The notes below the pieces were generated by a model. That model was not told where the DNA came from. It searched no databases and was given only the letters and a program-made list of their open reading frames with translations. 64,000 nucleotides of DNA from Kalaharituber pfeilii (taxonomy: Eukaryota > Ascomycota > Pezizomycetes > Pezizales > Pezizaceae). Shown here piece after piece: positions 44,180 through 56,228 of the stretch. Every line of letters starts with the position of its first letter. The first letter of the stretch is position 1. The translations under genes were made by a program, and so were the position numbers. The stretch is from positions 186,001-250,000 of the forward strand of contig WHUZ01000058.1 of NCBI GenBank assembly GCA_015179045.1, given 5' to 3'.

Positions 44180-45398
44180 ATGGCGTAAGGGGAGATTTCC
44201 TTATACGTTCCGCATCCACATGCTGACGCAAGTGTCCAAAACAGTGCAAGGGACGTCGAGTTTCTCAAGAGCGAATTGTTTAAGATTGTTCTCAAGAACC
44301 CTTCAAGTTCGATAGCTCCAAACGCTTCCACAAATAATGAAAATGCCCGGGGGCCTACCTCACCTGTCGCGTTCTTCGTGCATAGAGACTTGCTGGCATC
44401 ATTATCTCCCGAGCTGCATAAACATACGAACAATGAAATGAGGGAGGGTAAAGAGGGAGCAATGGAATTAAGTGAGGTTGATGAGGCAACAATGAAGGCA
44501 TTTTTGGAATGGGCTTATTGCAATGACTATACAACGTCAGTAACACCATTAGTTCATATCAAAGCTTGCTTGAGTTTTCTCCTAATGCGATGATTACAGA
44601 AACCTCCAGAAAGGTCCTACGGCATTGTTGTATCACACAAAGATTTATGTGCTTGCCGACCGCTTCAATGTTGTTACCCTAAAGAGCCTTGCATACTCTA
44701 AGATTACTGCAATGCTAGCAGAGATCGGGATGATTGCAGAGAAAGACGATGTGAAAGCCATGACGGCAGTGCTCACCTATGCATTTGCGAATCTTCTGTT
44801 TTCCTCCAGTAACCCAAGGATCATCTCCACTCCTAAAGAGAGACTTCTCCAGTATTTTGCGCATTACACTTCATGGGCACTCAATGTGTTTACAACCAGT
44901 GAAGCCTTCTGTGAATTACTGGTACAATGTCCTGATTTCGCACAGGCATTGGTTTTTAACTCCAATCCTGCCCGGGTGGCACCATGGATAGATTCGGCAG
45001 TCCTGGGTAGCGATGGTGAGGCCGTGAAATCTGGTGAAGTGAGCTTGACAAGCGAAGACAAATCACACTTACTCAGCAGACACTGTTCCAACTGCGGCTA
45101 TACCGGAGTAATGAGCATTATGTGCAAGGACTGTAATAAGGTCGACCTTGAGATCGGTATAAGGGTTAAAATTAATGATTGCGCAGTTAGGATTATGGGC
45201 CAAGACAGAATATCTGGCAGAAGAGCGGATTTCACCCACCGCTGCAAGGGGTGCAACAATTCAGTACGGTATGCTGACAATACCCGCAGGAGCTATTACT
45301 CCTATGACAATGTCAACTATTCTGAATATGAGAACCTTGGCTCGTTAATCTGTCGCAGGTGCAACAAGCCAGGTTACTATGGCAACCTTAAGTTTTGA
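44180..45398 (+). CDS. BTB/POZ domain protein with C-terminal zinc ribbon (copy 2)
   Basis: Exons 44180-44184, 44245-44535 and 44600-45398, 364 residues. Splice sites: GTAAGG…AAAACAG with branch GCTGAC, and GTCAGT…ATTACAG. It matches copy 1 along its full length, with FFVHRDLLASLSPELHKHTN and KIYVLADRFNVVTLKSLAY in the BTB fold and the cysteine pairs HCSNCG, CKDC, CKGC and CRRC at the C-terminus. It has no stop or frameshift, so both copies appear functional. Divergence is greatest in the linker after residue 230 and between the last two CxxC pairs. The two genes read in the same direction with separate promoters. Confidence 0.82.
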
Positions 45399-45726
45399 TG
45401 TTGAGATATTCCGCCTTCACTTCCCCGCACATGCGCCCTGTTCACTAGGGACGGGATACATCTCAAGTCATATTCAGACTTTTTTGTAGCTAGAATTGCT
45501 TTGTCATGTTGATTGAGGGAATTATCGTAGTTCAGTTTTTAGAACACGTGAGAAGTTCTGACCCAGCGGAGCAAAGTGTTTGATGGCGCCACAGCTTGGT
45601 CCGTCGGCCTGCCGAGCACGTTTCTTATTCTATTTGCCGTTCTGATTGTATATGAAAACCCTAGTACAAGCATTTGATGCACTGCCACGCTACATAGCAA
45701 AGCACAACCGTCGAAATCGCAGCTAT

Positions 45727-46313
45727 GAGAAGGCGGATGAGTTGGCCAAAGAGGGGGCCAAGTGCATGAGGTATGATGGGCAGGCCACTGAGGGTGGGCT
45801 GCGTCAAGAGTTAGTTCGAAAAAGAAAAGAGGAGAGGGAGCGTGCAGGGTTTGGGAAGGGCAAATTCGTAAAGTGGGGCAGGAGAGCACTCACAAATTAC
45901 ACATGGCTGCGGACTGGAAAAGGCGGAGCTATGTGGAGGAGGATGGTCAGTGGCGAGGAGGTACAATGCACATGTGGTGAGGCATGGAGTACTGAGCATG
46001 TGGTGTTCAGATGCACAGAACTGGAGCGGCCCCAGAGGAAGAACAAAAATGGGGCACATGTCACCTGGCAGTCCTGGAAGGACCTAGAGGAGAAAGGATG
46101 GAAGCAAGAAGGCGTGGAAGGTGACCCGGTCGAGTACTGGTTTGCCTGCCTCGATCCGGGGTAGCCGGGGACCGGGGGACGGAGGGCACTGGTGCTCAAG
46201 GGTGTATGTAGATTCCCTAGTTAGTTGTCTCAAACCTGGCCCGGGTATATGGGTCCCTGCCATAGGCTGGTAGCCTGTATGCGGGGTTACGTGAATAAAA
46301 AAAAAAAAAAAAA
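45727..46313 (+). mobile_element. 5'-truncated LINE with tail B2, inserted after BTB duplication
   Basis: 587 bp encoding the ORF2 C-terminus in one frame (EKADELAKEGAKCMRY, AGFGKGKFVKWGRR, CTCGEAWSTEHVVFRC), stop near 46162, then CCCTGCCATAGGCTGGTAGC, CTGTATGCGGGGTTACGTGA and poly(A). Perfect 14-bp repeat GAAATCGCAGCTAT at 45713-45726 and 46314-46327. The empty site is in copy 1 at about 41252-41266. Confidence 0.93.
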
Positions 46314-46600
46314 GAAATCGCAGCTATACTTCCTTGACTACGGTACTAGTGTCATACAGAGAACGCGAGGAAAGCAGGGATGCTTTAATGCGCGCTTGGA
46401 CGAGATAATCTGTAGTAACAGACACAGCAGTCTCTAAGGGCAGGTGCAATAGCGAGCGCAATGTATTTGCGACAACTGCTTGATGAACGCAGCTACCAAA
46501 TTGATCAATGGACCATACCTACGTCACTCTTTCCTGATGGATTCAAGGTTAGATCTTTGGGCATTGGTTCGAACGGCTGGAACAGTCGGGCATTTGATCT

Positions 46601-48770
46601 TTATTGCTCTGTGAACATTATTATTGCATCGCAATTGTCTTTATTCCATTTTGACGTGGGATGCGTACAAAGAATTACAACTTCAAATTACCGCAAAGTA
46701 GGAAAAGAGTAATGACAACAGGACGAGCAAAGTTCTGCTAAAACGCCTCGAAGATTATTTTTTCAGACACCCAGTATTTTCTTGTAACATAATAGAGTCA
46801 AAAATACTCGAGTTTCAATTAGCATAGAATTCTCCACATTCATCACAAAAATCGCATCAATTATTCTGTTATTAATGTAGAGGATGCTATGAATGGAGCT
46901 TGCCCCGGTAAAGGTCAACCGCCTGTGGCTGGTTATGATGGCGGAGAAGCTCAAATTATTGAATATGTTACACTTTTGGCGTTCATGGCCGACTGACGGG
47001 ACAGAGTTACTGTACTGCTACGGCTGACAGATGCATTTGCACTTTTAGGGCCCCGCATGCTCAATATTGGGTCAACCATAAGTAAATAACATAGCTTGGT
47101 GCAAAGGCTGCATATTATGTAGGAATACTCCGTATAGTAGTGGTAGTAATTTTATAATCACAGATGACCCTCTATTTCTTCAAGGTTTCTTGTATGTCGG
47201 CAACTACTTACAAGGTAGAAGGCTTTTATCTACCCTACTTGCCATCCAAAACCACACTTCTATCCTGGTCACTTATCGGATTGTCGATCTTTCAGTGTCC
47301 AATTAAGGTTCATGATGGAGACATCCTTGTCGTTACATGCACAAACATACTCTAGTTAACCTACAGTATGTCCAGCCATATCATACATAATGTCGGGCGT
47401 GTGGGAGAATTCTACCCCACAGTGTGTGTGTGTGAACAGATACGGGTGGTTCGCCTCATACGGTAGTCGCTGGGATCCTGCGCGACATATTGAATTTGCA
47501 ACTAACCCCACATCTATTTCGTTAGCGCGGTGCGCTTTCTCTGAAGCCTGTTACGCATGCACGTTATATCGTCTTATGATACTGTACCGTAACTGATGAG
47601 ATCACGCCAGGCTCCAATCAGGTCTCCGAGACGTGGATAAGCAAAGATATGAGAGGTATGGGCCGATCTCCGCTGAGGTCTCAGACTCAACAACATGCAG
47701 GCAGAATTACGACTAGGTTTAATTTAGTGCTCGATTCATGTTAACGCAGCAGTTTCGCATGTACTAAGCAAGAAGAAACAAAGGGTGAAAGAGGAACAGA
47801 AACAAAAAAAAAAAGCGTATCCGCTGTATTCAAAGTTACAGTGGGCATAATATGCCTTGACAGCTCCATAGGCTAGCATTGATATACGTAAGTAGAAATT
47901 GGAGATGCTTATACATATAATCGGTTTGCATAATGCAATCAAGCGCTTTTATGACCTTTGTGACTTGGACCCAAATCCCTTTATGGCCCGCAAAGTAGAG
48001 AATCCAAACTCAGGGCCGAAATATGTATTTTCTGTAACGATAGGGAAAATTTTTTTATAGAACTGAACCCTTATTATTATTTTCACATGATTTCAAAGCA
48101 TACATTAGTATATATAAGTTCTGAACTCAGTAATTTATTTTCTCCGCAAGCACCTGCAGTTATTCTGGAATCGAGGATTTGATTGAGTTTAGATGGGTGA
48201 AAGGAGACGATTTGAGTGTTTTTTTTTTGGCGTGCATATTTGGTGCTTCTGAGTGGTTTGTAACCTTTCCCGCCGCTTCCAGAACCTCACCCATCCCTGT
48301 ACTGTCAACAGCCACCCGCATGCTTAAATGTAAGCGAATGGTCACGTTATCACATGAAGCGCGCTCCCATTTACCTATACTCCCAGTGTTGAGAACGATG
48401 ACAACGCATCGCATGGTACAACACTACTCATCTGGGATAAATTATTGCCTGTCGTCTTCGAGGGATGTTACAGCTTCACAGCGTTCGCAGAGTCATTCTC
48501 CAGGATCGGAATGGACTCTTATGTCATTAATCAGGGTGCACACTCCCTGAAAATACCATGAGGGATATCCACTGAGCAGAAGTAACTCGATTGGATGCCG
48601 AGGTCGGAAACGGAATATTGATTTCATGAATCCCGCCGGCGCATCAAAAACCTGCCGACAAGCACCTGAATGATTGCAACTGGAGCAAACAGAAGCAGAG
48701 ATCTCCCGGGTACATCATGACGTCTTCCTGGCTGCAATTGCACATGGTGATTAGGTGAAGGCGTCAGCAT
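46601..48770. other. No confidently supported gene
   Basis: About 2.2 kb, mostly AT-rich. One minus-strand frame at 48414-48160 (84 codons, TIRLHLSMRVAVDSTGMGEV…) has a protein-like composition and could be an exon, but no motif or partner exon is found. Confidence 0.4.
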
Positions 48771-48774
48771 TCTT

Positions 48775-51041
48775 TGAATTGGACTTCAAGTTTAGGAATT
48801 TGTTCCATGGGAATCTGGGAAGGGAGTGCGGACTGGAGCTGGAGGTCTTTGTTAGGAGACTACAGGCGCACCCGGCGATTGAGGCCATTTCGAATCAGTC
48901 GGGTTCAAGAGTTGACCAGAAAAAGATGCACGGTTCGAATGGCTGAGTTGAACATGGTCATGATCCTCAAGAAAGGGAAGCCCCGAGATCAACCCGGGAG
49001 CTGGCGTCCCATCACGCTTCTAAACACAGTCGCCAAGCTGGGACAGAAGGTCATGGCCAAAGCTATACAGAGGAAGGACGAACTGTTCAGGGAATCACAA
49101 CTGGGCAGCCGACCCTTCCGGGGAAGCGAGGATCTCCAGAGACAGGTTCTGAAAGAGGTCGACATACGGCTCAAAAAGAGGGAATGGACGGCACTGGTAG
49201 GAGACGACATTAAAGCAGCATTCAACCACCTGAGACGGGACAAAGTAGTCTCAAGGCTGGAACGCCTGGACCCAAACATAGCCAGCTTCGTTCAAGGGTT
49301 CCTCCAACCCACACAATTCTCCATATCCTGGGACGGGAAGGCACGCGGGACGGGAACGATGACGGACGGGGCCCCGCAGGGGTCACCTCTCTCCCCGGTC
49401 CTGTTTCTGGTGGCGGTCGCACCAGTTGCGGAGAAAGCCGAAAAAAGCCAGTTCACGCGCTCCTACGTCGATGACTTCCACAGTGTGATCTCCAGCAGCT
49501 CGATGAGACAACTACGAAAAGACATAGACACTCACCGCAGGACACTGGCCCAAGAAGCATCCAAGGAAGGCTTCGAGCTGGACCCTCGGAAAGCAGAGAC
49601 GCTGATCATAGGTACCCAAGGACCGAGTTATCGATTGGTTGGGCTGTCGGTCGATTGGGAACTGAAATACGAGGAACACTTCCGGAAAAGGCTGAACCTA
49701 GGGAAGGCGGCCTGGGGCATCGCACGGAGACTACATAAAATCCCCCGAGCAAGAGACGACAGTTATACACCAGCATAGCGAGAAACATCGCAACATACGG
49801 CTGCTGGGCCTGGCAGGACTTCGCCAAGGGAGCACCAGTCCAGAAGAAACTCAGACAACTGGAAAAATGGCAATACTGTATCGCCAGAGACATCATAGGC
49901 GCCCCCTGGGGTACCAGAAGGGACACGGTAGAGGGAATAGTCAACCTAGAATCGATCCAAACCTTCGCAAAGGGGGAAAGAGATCGCGTCGAGGCCCGAT
50001 CCCTGAGGTTCCCCGACGAACCTCTCCTAGACCCTTCCGCAGACACCATATACCTAAGAGGCGATCTCTCCCACCGGACCCCCATCCCCCTACATATCTT
50101 CCCCACACTCCCTAGCGACACGAGCCGGGAGAGATGGGAGGAAGTCATTCAAGCCGAAGAAGAGGAAGGTTGGAAAGGGGTCTACACGGACGGAAGCCGC
50201 ATAGACAACCTCACCGGGGCGGGAACACACTCTCGCGGACAGGAAGAGTACATATACCTCGGCAGATGCAACACCGTCAACGACGGAGAAATGATCGCAA
50301 TTGGCAAGGCCCTCAACACCGAAGGGGAACTCATGATCCTAACCGACTCGCGCACAGCAATTTCCAGACTACAAAAGATAGCCAACGGCGACCCAAACGC
50401 CGAAGGCTCATCCATGGCAGTTCGACAGGCATGGGAAGAGAGGACCAGACGCGGCGACCTAGACACAGCTGTCATGTGGGTCAAGAGCCACATAGGGATA
50501 GTCGGGAACTCCAAGGCGGACAAGGCAGCCAGGACGAGCACAGCCATCCAGTACGAAGACGAAATGGTCACGGAGGCGGGTATAAGACAAGAAGCCAAAA
50601 GACTCAGAGCAGAAGAACGCAATCGTCTGGGACTATCATACAGACCCCTCCAGACAATCGACAACCGAAAAAGATTATCCACCCTGGCAGGGATCCTCGG
50701 GAACAAGGGCCTCAAGGAGTGGAGACACCGCATAGGCCAAGCCGATTCACCGGAGTGTCGATGGTGCGGGAGAGCCCTGGAAAACCTGACGCACATATCC
50801 AACGATTGCGCCCCTTGGCTCAGGAGGATGAGAGGAGGGGCTGAAAGCCTCACACATCCGGACAAAGACATCAACATGGCGGAGATATTGGACTGGGCGG
50901 GGAAAGAGTAAACTTAGAGCGGGCGGGGATATCTCAGTTTTTCATATTATTCTTTTCATTCTCATTTCACATTATGTATCTAAAACATCGCCATAGCCTT
51001 CGAGGCGGCATGCGATTAATGAAATAAAAAAAAAAAAAAAA
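48775..51041 (+). mobile_element. LINE retrotransposon: RT, RNase H, tail A, poly(A)
   Basis: The most complete LINE copy. Order: reverse transcriptase, connector, RNase H, zinc knuckle, short 3' UTR, CATCGCCATAGCCTTCGAGG … GCGATTAATGAAAT and about 16 A. The 5' part is truncated within the RT fingers, and I find no ORF1 or endonuclease. No obvious target duplication was found. It shows which LINE lineage owns tail A. Confidence 0.9.
48953..50911 (+). pseudogene. LINE ORF2 (RT-RNase H), one frameshift
   Basis: RT motifs: GSWRPITLLNTVAKL, DIKAAFNHL, GAPQGSPLSPVLF and the catalytic YVDD (about 49465). The frame shifts once near 49755, after which a single open frame continues from 49757 to 50911. 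That frame has a connector (IARNIATYGCWAWQDF), then RNase H with YTDGSRIDN, DGEMIAIGKAL, LTDSRTAI and VKSHIGIVGNSKADKAA. The C-terminus is GILGNKGLKEW, SPECRWCG with H-x4-C, and MAEILDWAGKE. RNase H removes the RNA template strand during target-primed reverse transcription. The upstream part (48774-48950) is out of frame. The enzyme is inactive as read. Confidence 0.88.
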
Positions 51042-51790
51042 TTAATAATCTCATCACTAATCTCATGCCAAGCTTCTTGCTACCTCAAGTAGGACCGAAC
51101 CTGGTTACGAGACTAGGACCGAAGCTCTCTCCCCCGTACCCCCCATTTCCTCCCATAATCTATTCCCTCCCACAACTCACCCCCTCGCACAACTCATTCC
51201 CTTCCACAACCAATACAGACGAAATATGTTTAAAGTTTCTGCAGAACCCAGTTGCCTATTGTTCTTAGCAGCACGATTACTTCACTTCCTCTTGTGGCAC
51301 CCAGACCCAGAGGCACCTTTATTCATAGCATCAGTGCAGATACAAGGATATAGCAAGATTTCTTGAATTTCTTAAAGACGAGCGGCAGCAGGAGGGAAAG
51401 GAGAGCGACAAAGGGAGATAGGAGGAGATAGGTCCTCTGTACAAAGGTTGAACGTTATATGACGGTACGTTGAGTTGCTTGAAATGGTACTTTCTCCTTC
51501 TAATCTAGCTGAACCCACTGCTGGTAGAATCGTGTAATGCGACCCATGGACGACAAGTTACGTCTGCAGAATAATCTTAATGCGAGAGGCGCTCTTGGTT
51601 CTTTAATACAACCCTTCTATTAACGCAATGTCTAACTACTTCGATTGCAGAGCCAATTGCCCATCAAGCTACAATAGACGGGAAGACTGAAAACAGTGCT
51701 GGAGTTTAGCAAAAGGTTGGACGACCTAGCACACGCTCCTGAATTTGATAGTATTTTGCTAAAAGAGGGAAAGGTCTTTTTGTGTGATCT
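51042..51790. other. No gene seen
   Basis: C-rich stretch (51120-51210) and AT-rich sequence without a supported gene. Confidence 0.45.
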
Positions 51791-52130
51791 TCAAATCGTT
51801 ACTCGTATTACCACCCTGTGGGCTATGACGAGACTAAATAGGCAGAGGATAATCATAAAGCACGAAAAAGAAAAAAGAAGACAAGAATAAATCCATAATA
51901 TCTCAATACAAGATAAGGCTCCGTAATCCCTCACTCCACCTCAGCAGCTTAGCCAGAGGGTCCTGTTCGAACTCCTTCCCCACCCGAAGCTGTCTTATCC
52001 CCTCCAGCCCCCTGGTCACCTTCTTCTCCACACCTCGGACCTGGACCAAATGAGTGCATCCATCTCCTCCTCTATTCCGCGTCACTGGCAATTCAGGCTG
52101 TCCGCCTTTCCTATTCCGTAATGAGCGGTC
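51791..52130 (-). pseudogene. Decayed LINE 3' fragment with degenerate tail A
   Basis: GTTACTCGTATTACCACCCT and GTGGGCTATGACGAG at 51797-51832 are an eroded tail A. Farther on, minus-strand codons read RKGGQPELPV … VEKKVTRGLEGIRQL … DPLAKLLRWSEG, the frameshifted zinc-knuckle end of ORF2. Confidence 0.68.
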
Positions 52131-53249
52131 AAGGGGTACGGCCGACCATTGCTCACGACTCCGAGTTGGAGTCACCAGCCGTGGGACCTCTGCTGGGAGT
52201 TCACTGGGCATCTTGCCTCAAAGGGATACTTCAGGTTGTCCTGTATGGTGCCGTGTAAGTGTATGTGCAAGTGCGAATGTACAAGCAAGGCGAGAACAAC
52301 TGATGTTTGTATGTATTAAATATAGTAGAAAATGATCAGTAAGAACATGAAGGCAAGCTACATAAAGAATACGCGACAGTAAGGAAGAACTGAAGACAGG
52401 AATACAGAACTAAATCGTAGAAAAGAAGAACTGGATGTGTAGAAAAGAACTGAATTGTTGAACGAAGAGCTGTACAGAACCAGTGCCTCTTATACCGCAA
52501 GCCGACCAAATATCCATTTCTAATCCCACGTGACATGCGACTTCCTTGAGCCCATCACCAGCGTGGTTATAGCAGTTAGGCGCCGCCGCCTACCACACCG
52601 GCCCTCCCATGACCTCAGACTCTTCCCTCCACGCAGGCCTGCCAGGGTCTTAGCCTATATAAAACGTTATTTCGGAAAGTTATATCAAGAAGTCCCAAGA
52701 CACGCCCATGGCAACACTGGGCAAATTGAGCTCCATCAAAAACAGCAACGAGTTTGCGGCGCCATGTGCGCCGAAATGGAAAACGGTTTAAAGGTTTAGT
52801 ACAGTTATTTAAAACGTTTGCTCCTTCTTTTATTTTTATTTGCTTTCTATATTGTGCGTATGTGCGTGGATTGATGGTCGTGTCATAATCAACATCCACT
52901 GTCCTGTATATATACTCTAGATATCAGTTAACAGGATTCCTGGTCGCTTGAGTGCTGATTACACTGCTAGTTTGGGTAGATATCGTGGCAGCATAGTGAT
53001 TAGGAAAGACTGCACGCGGACACCGGGGTCCAATGGCCCACTTAAGAGGAACTTTTTATAATTTTTGCCCACTTCCAATCGGTTTATAGAATGGGGAGAA
53101 AAACACAAAAAATGAATGTAGGTATGAAGCCAGCTGGCTGTACCTTGATTCACTTCATGTTGCTAATAAATAATCACTGAAAGCCACGTCACCAGACCAC
53201 TAGCCTGCTGCTTTATTTCATAATAAAATAACTGAAGATTGCCTCCTAA

Positions 53250-53490
53250 TACTCCGCCATTCCAACGTTTGTATCGGTCCGTCTATGCCCCAGCAGTTCC
53301 TTTAATTAGCCTCGCTCTGTCCGGCCACTTTTGGTCTCCTACCCGGCGATCCTCCAAAATGTGTTTGCGTGTTTCCTTAGCCCCATGGCATCTTCTACGT
53401 TTGGGTGTGTCCTTTCGCCTATTCGATGTTGCAATCGAGTTGTTACCTGCTCTCCTTGTCCTGGATAACCAGTGAATCATCTTGTCATGT
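53250..53490 (-). pseudogene. Probable LINE ORF2 zinc-knuckle relic
   Basis: Minus-strand codons RRRCHGAKETRKHILED then KWPDRARLIKG follow the spacing of the LINE C-terminus (CRRCG…ETTxHIL). Weak, and no tail is present. Confidence 0.4.
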
Positions 53491-53692
53491 CCCATACTTC
53501 CCCGTTCTCACGTGTAATACGCTACTCATGCGTCCTACATACAGCAGCATATACGCAAGTACAATGTACTTAGGTACGTACGTAGTACTGGTGTGCCATA
53601 CATACCTGCTTTACGTACCTGAGTAGATGCACAACATCCTCGGTAACACTGAATTTGCCGAATGGAGAAACGACCCGGCATCCATTCTGCTC

Positions 53693-54510
53693 TTTTTTTT
53701 TTTTTTATATATCATTACTCGCATGCCGCCTTTTTTATTTTTTATTTTTTTTTAATATGATTAATCGCAGACCGCCCTATGGGCTATGGCGATATGTTAG
53801 GTACAAAATCAATCATCATACGCGTGCCGCCTGATAGGCTATGGCGAGGTTTATCTAACTACATTTATGATGATGAAGAGGGGAGAAAATAACGAAATGA
53901 AGTAGAAATAGATAGGTTATAAGGAAAATTAGGAAATTGATCCCGTCCTCACGCAAGTCTCCTCCGAGTCAATGTCTCCACGTCTGCTGCATCCGCTATT
54001 CATCCGTCCTCACCCAGCAATTCCATCAGGACGTGTAGCGGGTCCGGGTCGTCGTCTCCTGTTCTTGGAGGTCTCCGTATGTCCTCCATTCCTCCTCGCC
54101 ATCTCCTTCGCCATACCTGGCAATCGTTGAGGAGGTGTTTCGTGGTTTCGTCGTGTTCGCCGCACCACCGGCGGTTCGGGCTGTCTGCCTTCCCTATTTT
54201 GTGCCTCCAGGCTCGTAGGCCTTTCGCACCTAGTAGTCCCGCGAGTTTCGCTACCTGTTTTCTGAGCCTCTGTAGTGGGCGGTAAGTCATCTCGAGTCTG
54301 TTTCTTTCCCCTGCCCTTGTTTGTCTGGTGATCTGTCTCATCCCGGCTTCGGTGACTACCTCGGGTAGGTATTGCAGGAAGGTGCCTGTTTTCGCCGCTT
54401 CGTCTGCCTCTTCGTTTCCCTGGATGCCCTTGTGTCCCTTGATCCACATTACCGCGACGTCCCGGTCGCCTTTCGCGATTCGTCTTTCCCATGCCAATCT
54501 GGCCTTTTGT
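53693..54510 (-). mobile_element. 5'-truncated LINE with nested tail A insertion
   Basis: 818-bp insertion flanked by the 15-bp repeat GCATCCATTCTGCTC at 53678-53692 and 54511-54525. Minus-strand coding runs about 54551-54000: VAVMWIKGHKGIQGNEEADE, TEAGMRQITR, GLLGAKGLRAWRHKIGK, and a zinc knuckle with the first Cys altered (SPNRRWCGE). A second tail A with its own T run interrupts the element's tail at about 53731-53812. Confidence 0.9.
53731..53812 (-). mobile_element. Nested tail A unit inside another tail A
   Basis: T-rich run, AATATGATTAATCGCAGACC, GCCCTATGGGCTATGGCGAT and a short remnant, placed between two halves of the host tail (CATTACTCGCATGCCGCC before and CATACGCGTGCCGCC after), which look like the target duplication. 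Confidence 0.7.
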
Positions 54511-54551
54511 GCATCCATTCTGCTCGGTAGCAGCCGATGCAGTAGGTACAA

Positions 54552-55106
54552 TGAACATATAATCCAGTTACATACCAGCGCAGATGGCTTCCAAAGCAGT
54601 TATAGCCCGAGTTTCCACATGTGCTACGGATACCACTTTTGAGAATGGCCCCTCAATCTCACAATAGCATTATAGAATTCACGCATGGCATTGCACGTTG
54701 TTGTTCTATGAAGCGCAATGGCCGTTGGTCAGGTTAAGCAGAGGTAGTTGGTCAAACCGTAGACAGTGAATGCGCCTGAGACTGCAAAATACAACAGCTT
54801 GACAATGGGCAGCAAGCATACAGGTACGAAACGTGTAATGCAGCAACATATTTCACTTTGGGTTTACCATAAAGTAGCAATAATGGACATGGCTAATTTT
54901 TTATACAAGATAGCATATGAGCAAGAAGATTAAAGACTACTGACTTGTGAGTTTTCGTGATGTCTAAGCTGCATCAATTGATAGCACTTATTCCTTATGT
55001 GAATGAGGTTGTATGATGTAGTATTTACTGTTGCTATACATGGCCTCTCTAACCCAATGATGATTCCTATTTTATCTATTTATCTCCCATGTACATAGTG
55101 ACTAAT
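54552..55106. other. No gene seen
   Basis: No supported ORF or repeat. Confidence 0.4.
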
Positions 55107-55152
55107 CTCGTGATAGCCCATAGGGCGTCATCCGACTAATGATATCAAAAAA
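55107..55152 (+). mobile_element. Eroded tail A unit
   Basis: CTCGTGATAGCCCATAGGGC, then GACTAATGATATC and A6. The outer stem is no longer paired, so it is old. Confidence 0.65.
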
Positions 55153-55920
55153 TCATTGATTGCTTGGAACGTGTAGAGATTTATACTCCAGTAATTGCGG
55201 AGTCCAATCCAATTCCGCTTAGTAAGGAATTGTTATGCGCCATGTACATTTCGTAAGAGATACAAATAAGTCAGCTGAATTCAAATGCCGAATGTAAACG
55301 TACTGGCTTCCCGAAAAAAGGACTGCGGAAGAACACCTGAAATGGCGAAGGCTTCCAAACATTTCAAGCTACAAACTAATAATTTTGTAACTCTGCACAG
55401 TGGGATAGGAGGATGGAGCATATTTGGGAATTTTTCTAAAATTTCTCTTTCCATGGATATATATAGTCATATTTAAATAATTTTATTTTTCTTATATTGA
55501 AAATTAGAAGTATAGGAATGAGTTGTTTTATTGATTAGGTTGATGCTTTCGAATATGTAGTAATGGTAACAACTGTGGTTGTGCTGCGCCGTTTGCGGTA
55601 TTCAACAGTCTTGCTAGTATCAACAGCATTAATACCTTGGGTCATTGTCAGGGCCCATGGCGACATATGCGCATGGGGGCTGCATGGCGTTGCAGCAGAA
55701 GCTTCTGGTGCATGGGCCGACAGAAGCTTCCGGTATGCGAGCCACAAGTATTTAAAGTCTCAGCTTAGACTCGATTGAGAGATCATCATCAATATGCTTC
55801 ACTCTCTCCCACTAGGCTTCGTCCTCTGGGCTCTGTCCTTAGTTATGCTCGCGTTCGTATTCACATCCTTGAAGTGACGGAGTTGCGCAGCCGATATCTC
55901 ACTCTGCGACCCGGTCCGCC

Positions 55921-55972
55921 AGTAAAATATGTATTCGCATTATGCGCGTTATGTCTGAATACATATTTTACT
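55921..55972. repeat. Perfect 16-bp inverted repeat with 20-nt loop
   Basis: AGTAAAATATGTATTC at 55921-55936 and its exact complement at 55957-55972. It could extrude as a hairpin. It lies upstream of the 56229 gene. Confidence 0.85.
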
Positions 55973-56228
55973 AGCTAGCATAGTAGAAGCATGCTAAAAA
56001 AAAGGCAGGGTTCATGTCTTGGCTGGAGGCCTAACAGCTGTTTCCTGTGAATGTTCTCAGTACATGCTTTGATTTGATGTTTTTGCGCGTATACTTTCAC
56101 CGAACGCTGGGTTGCTACTGAGTAGGCATCGACACAAATTATACAAGGAGTCCTTTTACCTACTGTATTAGGGAGAAATTGTTATAATCTTTTTACAAGC
56201 ATCCTGCTCAACTTTCAACACGCACTCC

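Larger units (their letters stand above)
43325..46600. repeat. Segmental duplication, copy 2 (BTB gene and flanks)
   Basis: Partner of 39025-41560. It is longer because it has gained three retroposed insertions (43338-43393, 43614-43663, 45727-46313), all absent from copy 1. Confidence 0.85.

Noticed and set aside
48755..48946. 63-codon frame ahead of the LINE
   Set aside because: It overlaps the truncated RT start in another frame and has no supporting feature; most likely frameshifted LINE or flank sequence.
50134..50844. 236-codon Arg/His-rich plus-strand frame
   Set aside because: Off-frame shadow of the RNase H region in 49757-50911.
54010..54558. Second 182-codon minus-strand frame
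   Set aside because: Off-frame shadow of LINE ORF2; the frame with RNase H and zinc-knuckle motifs is the other one.
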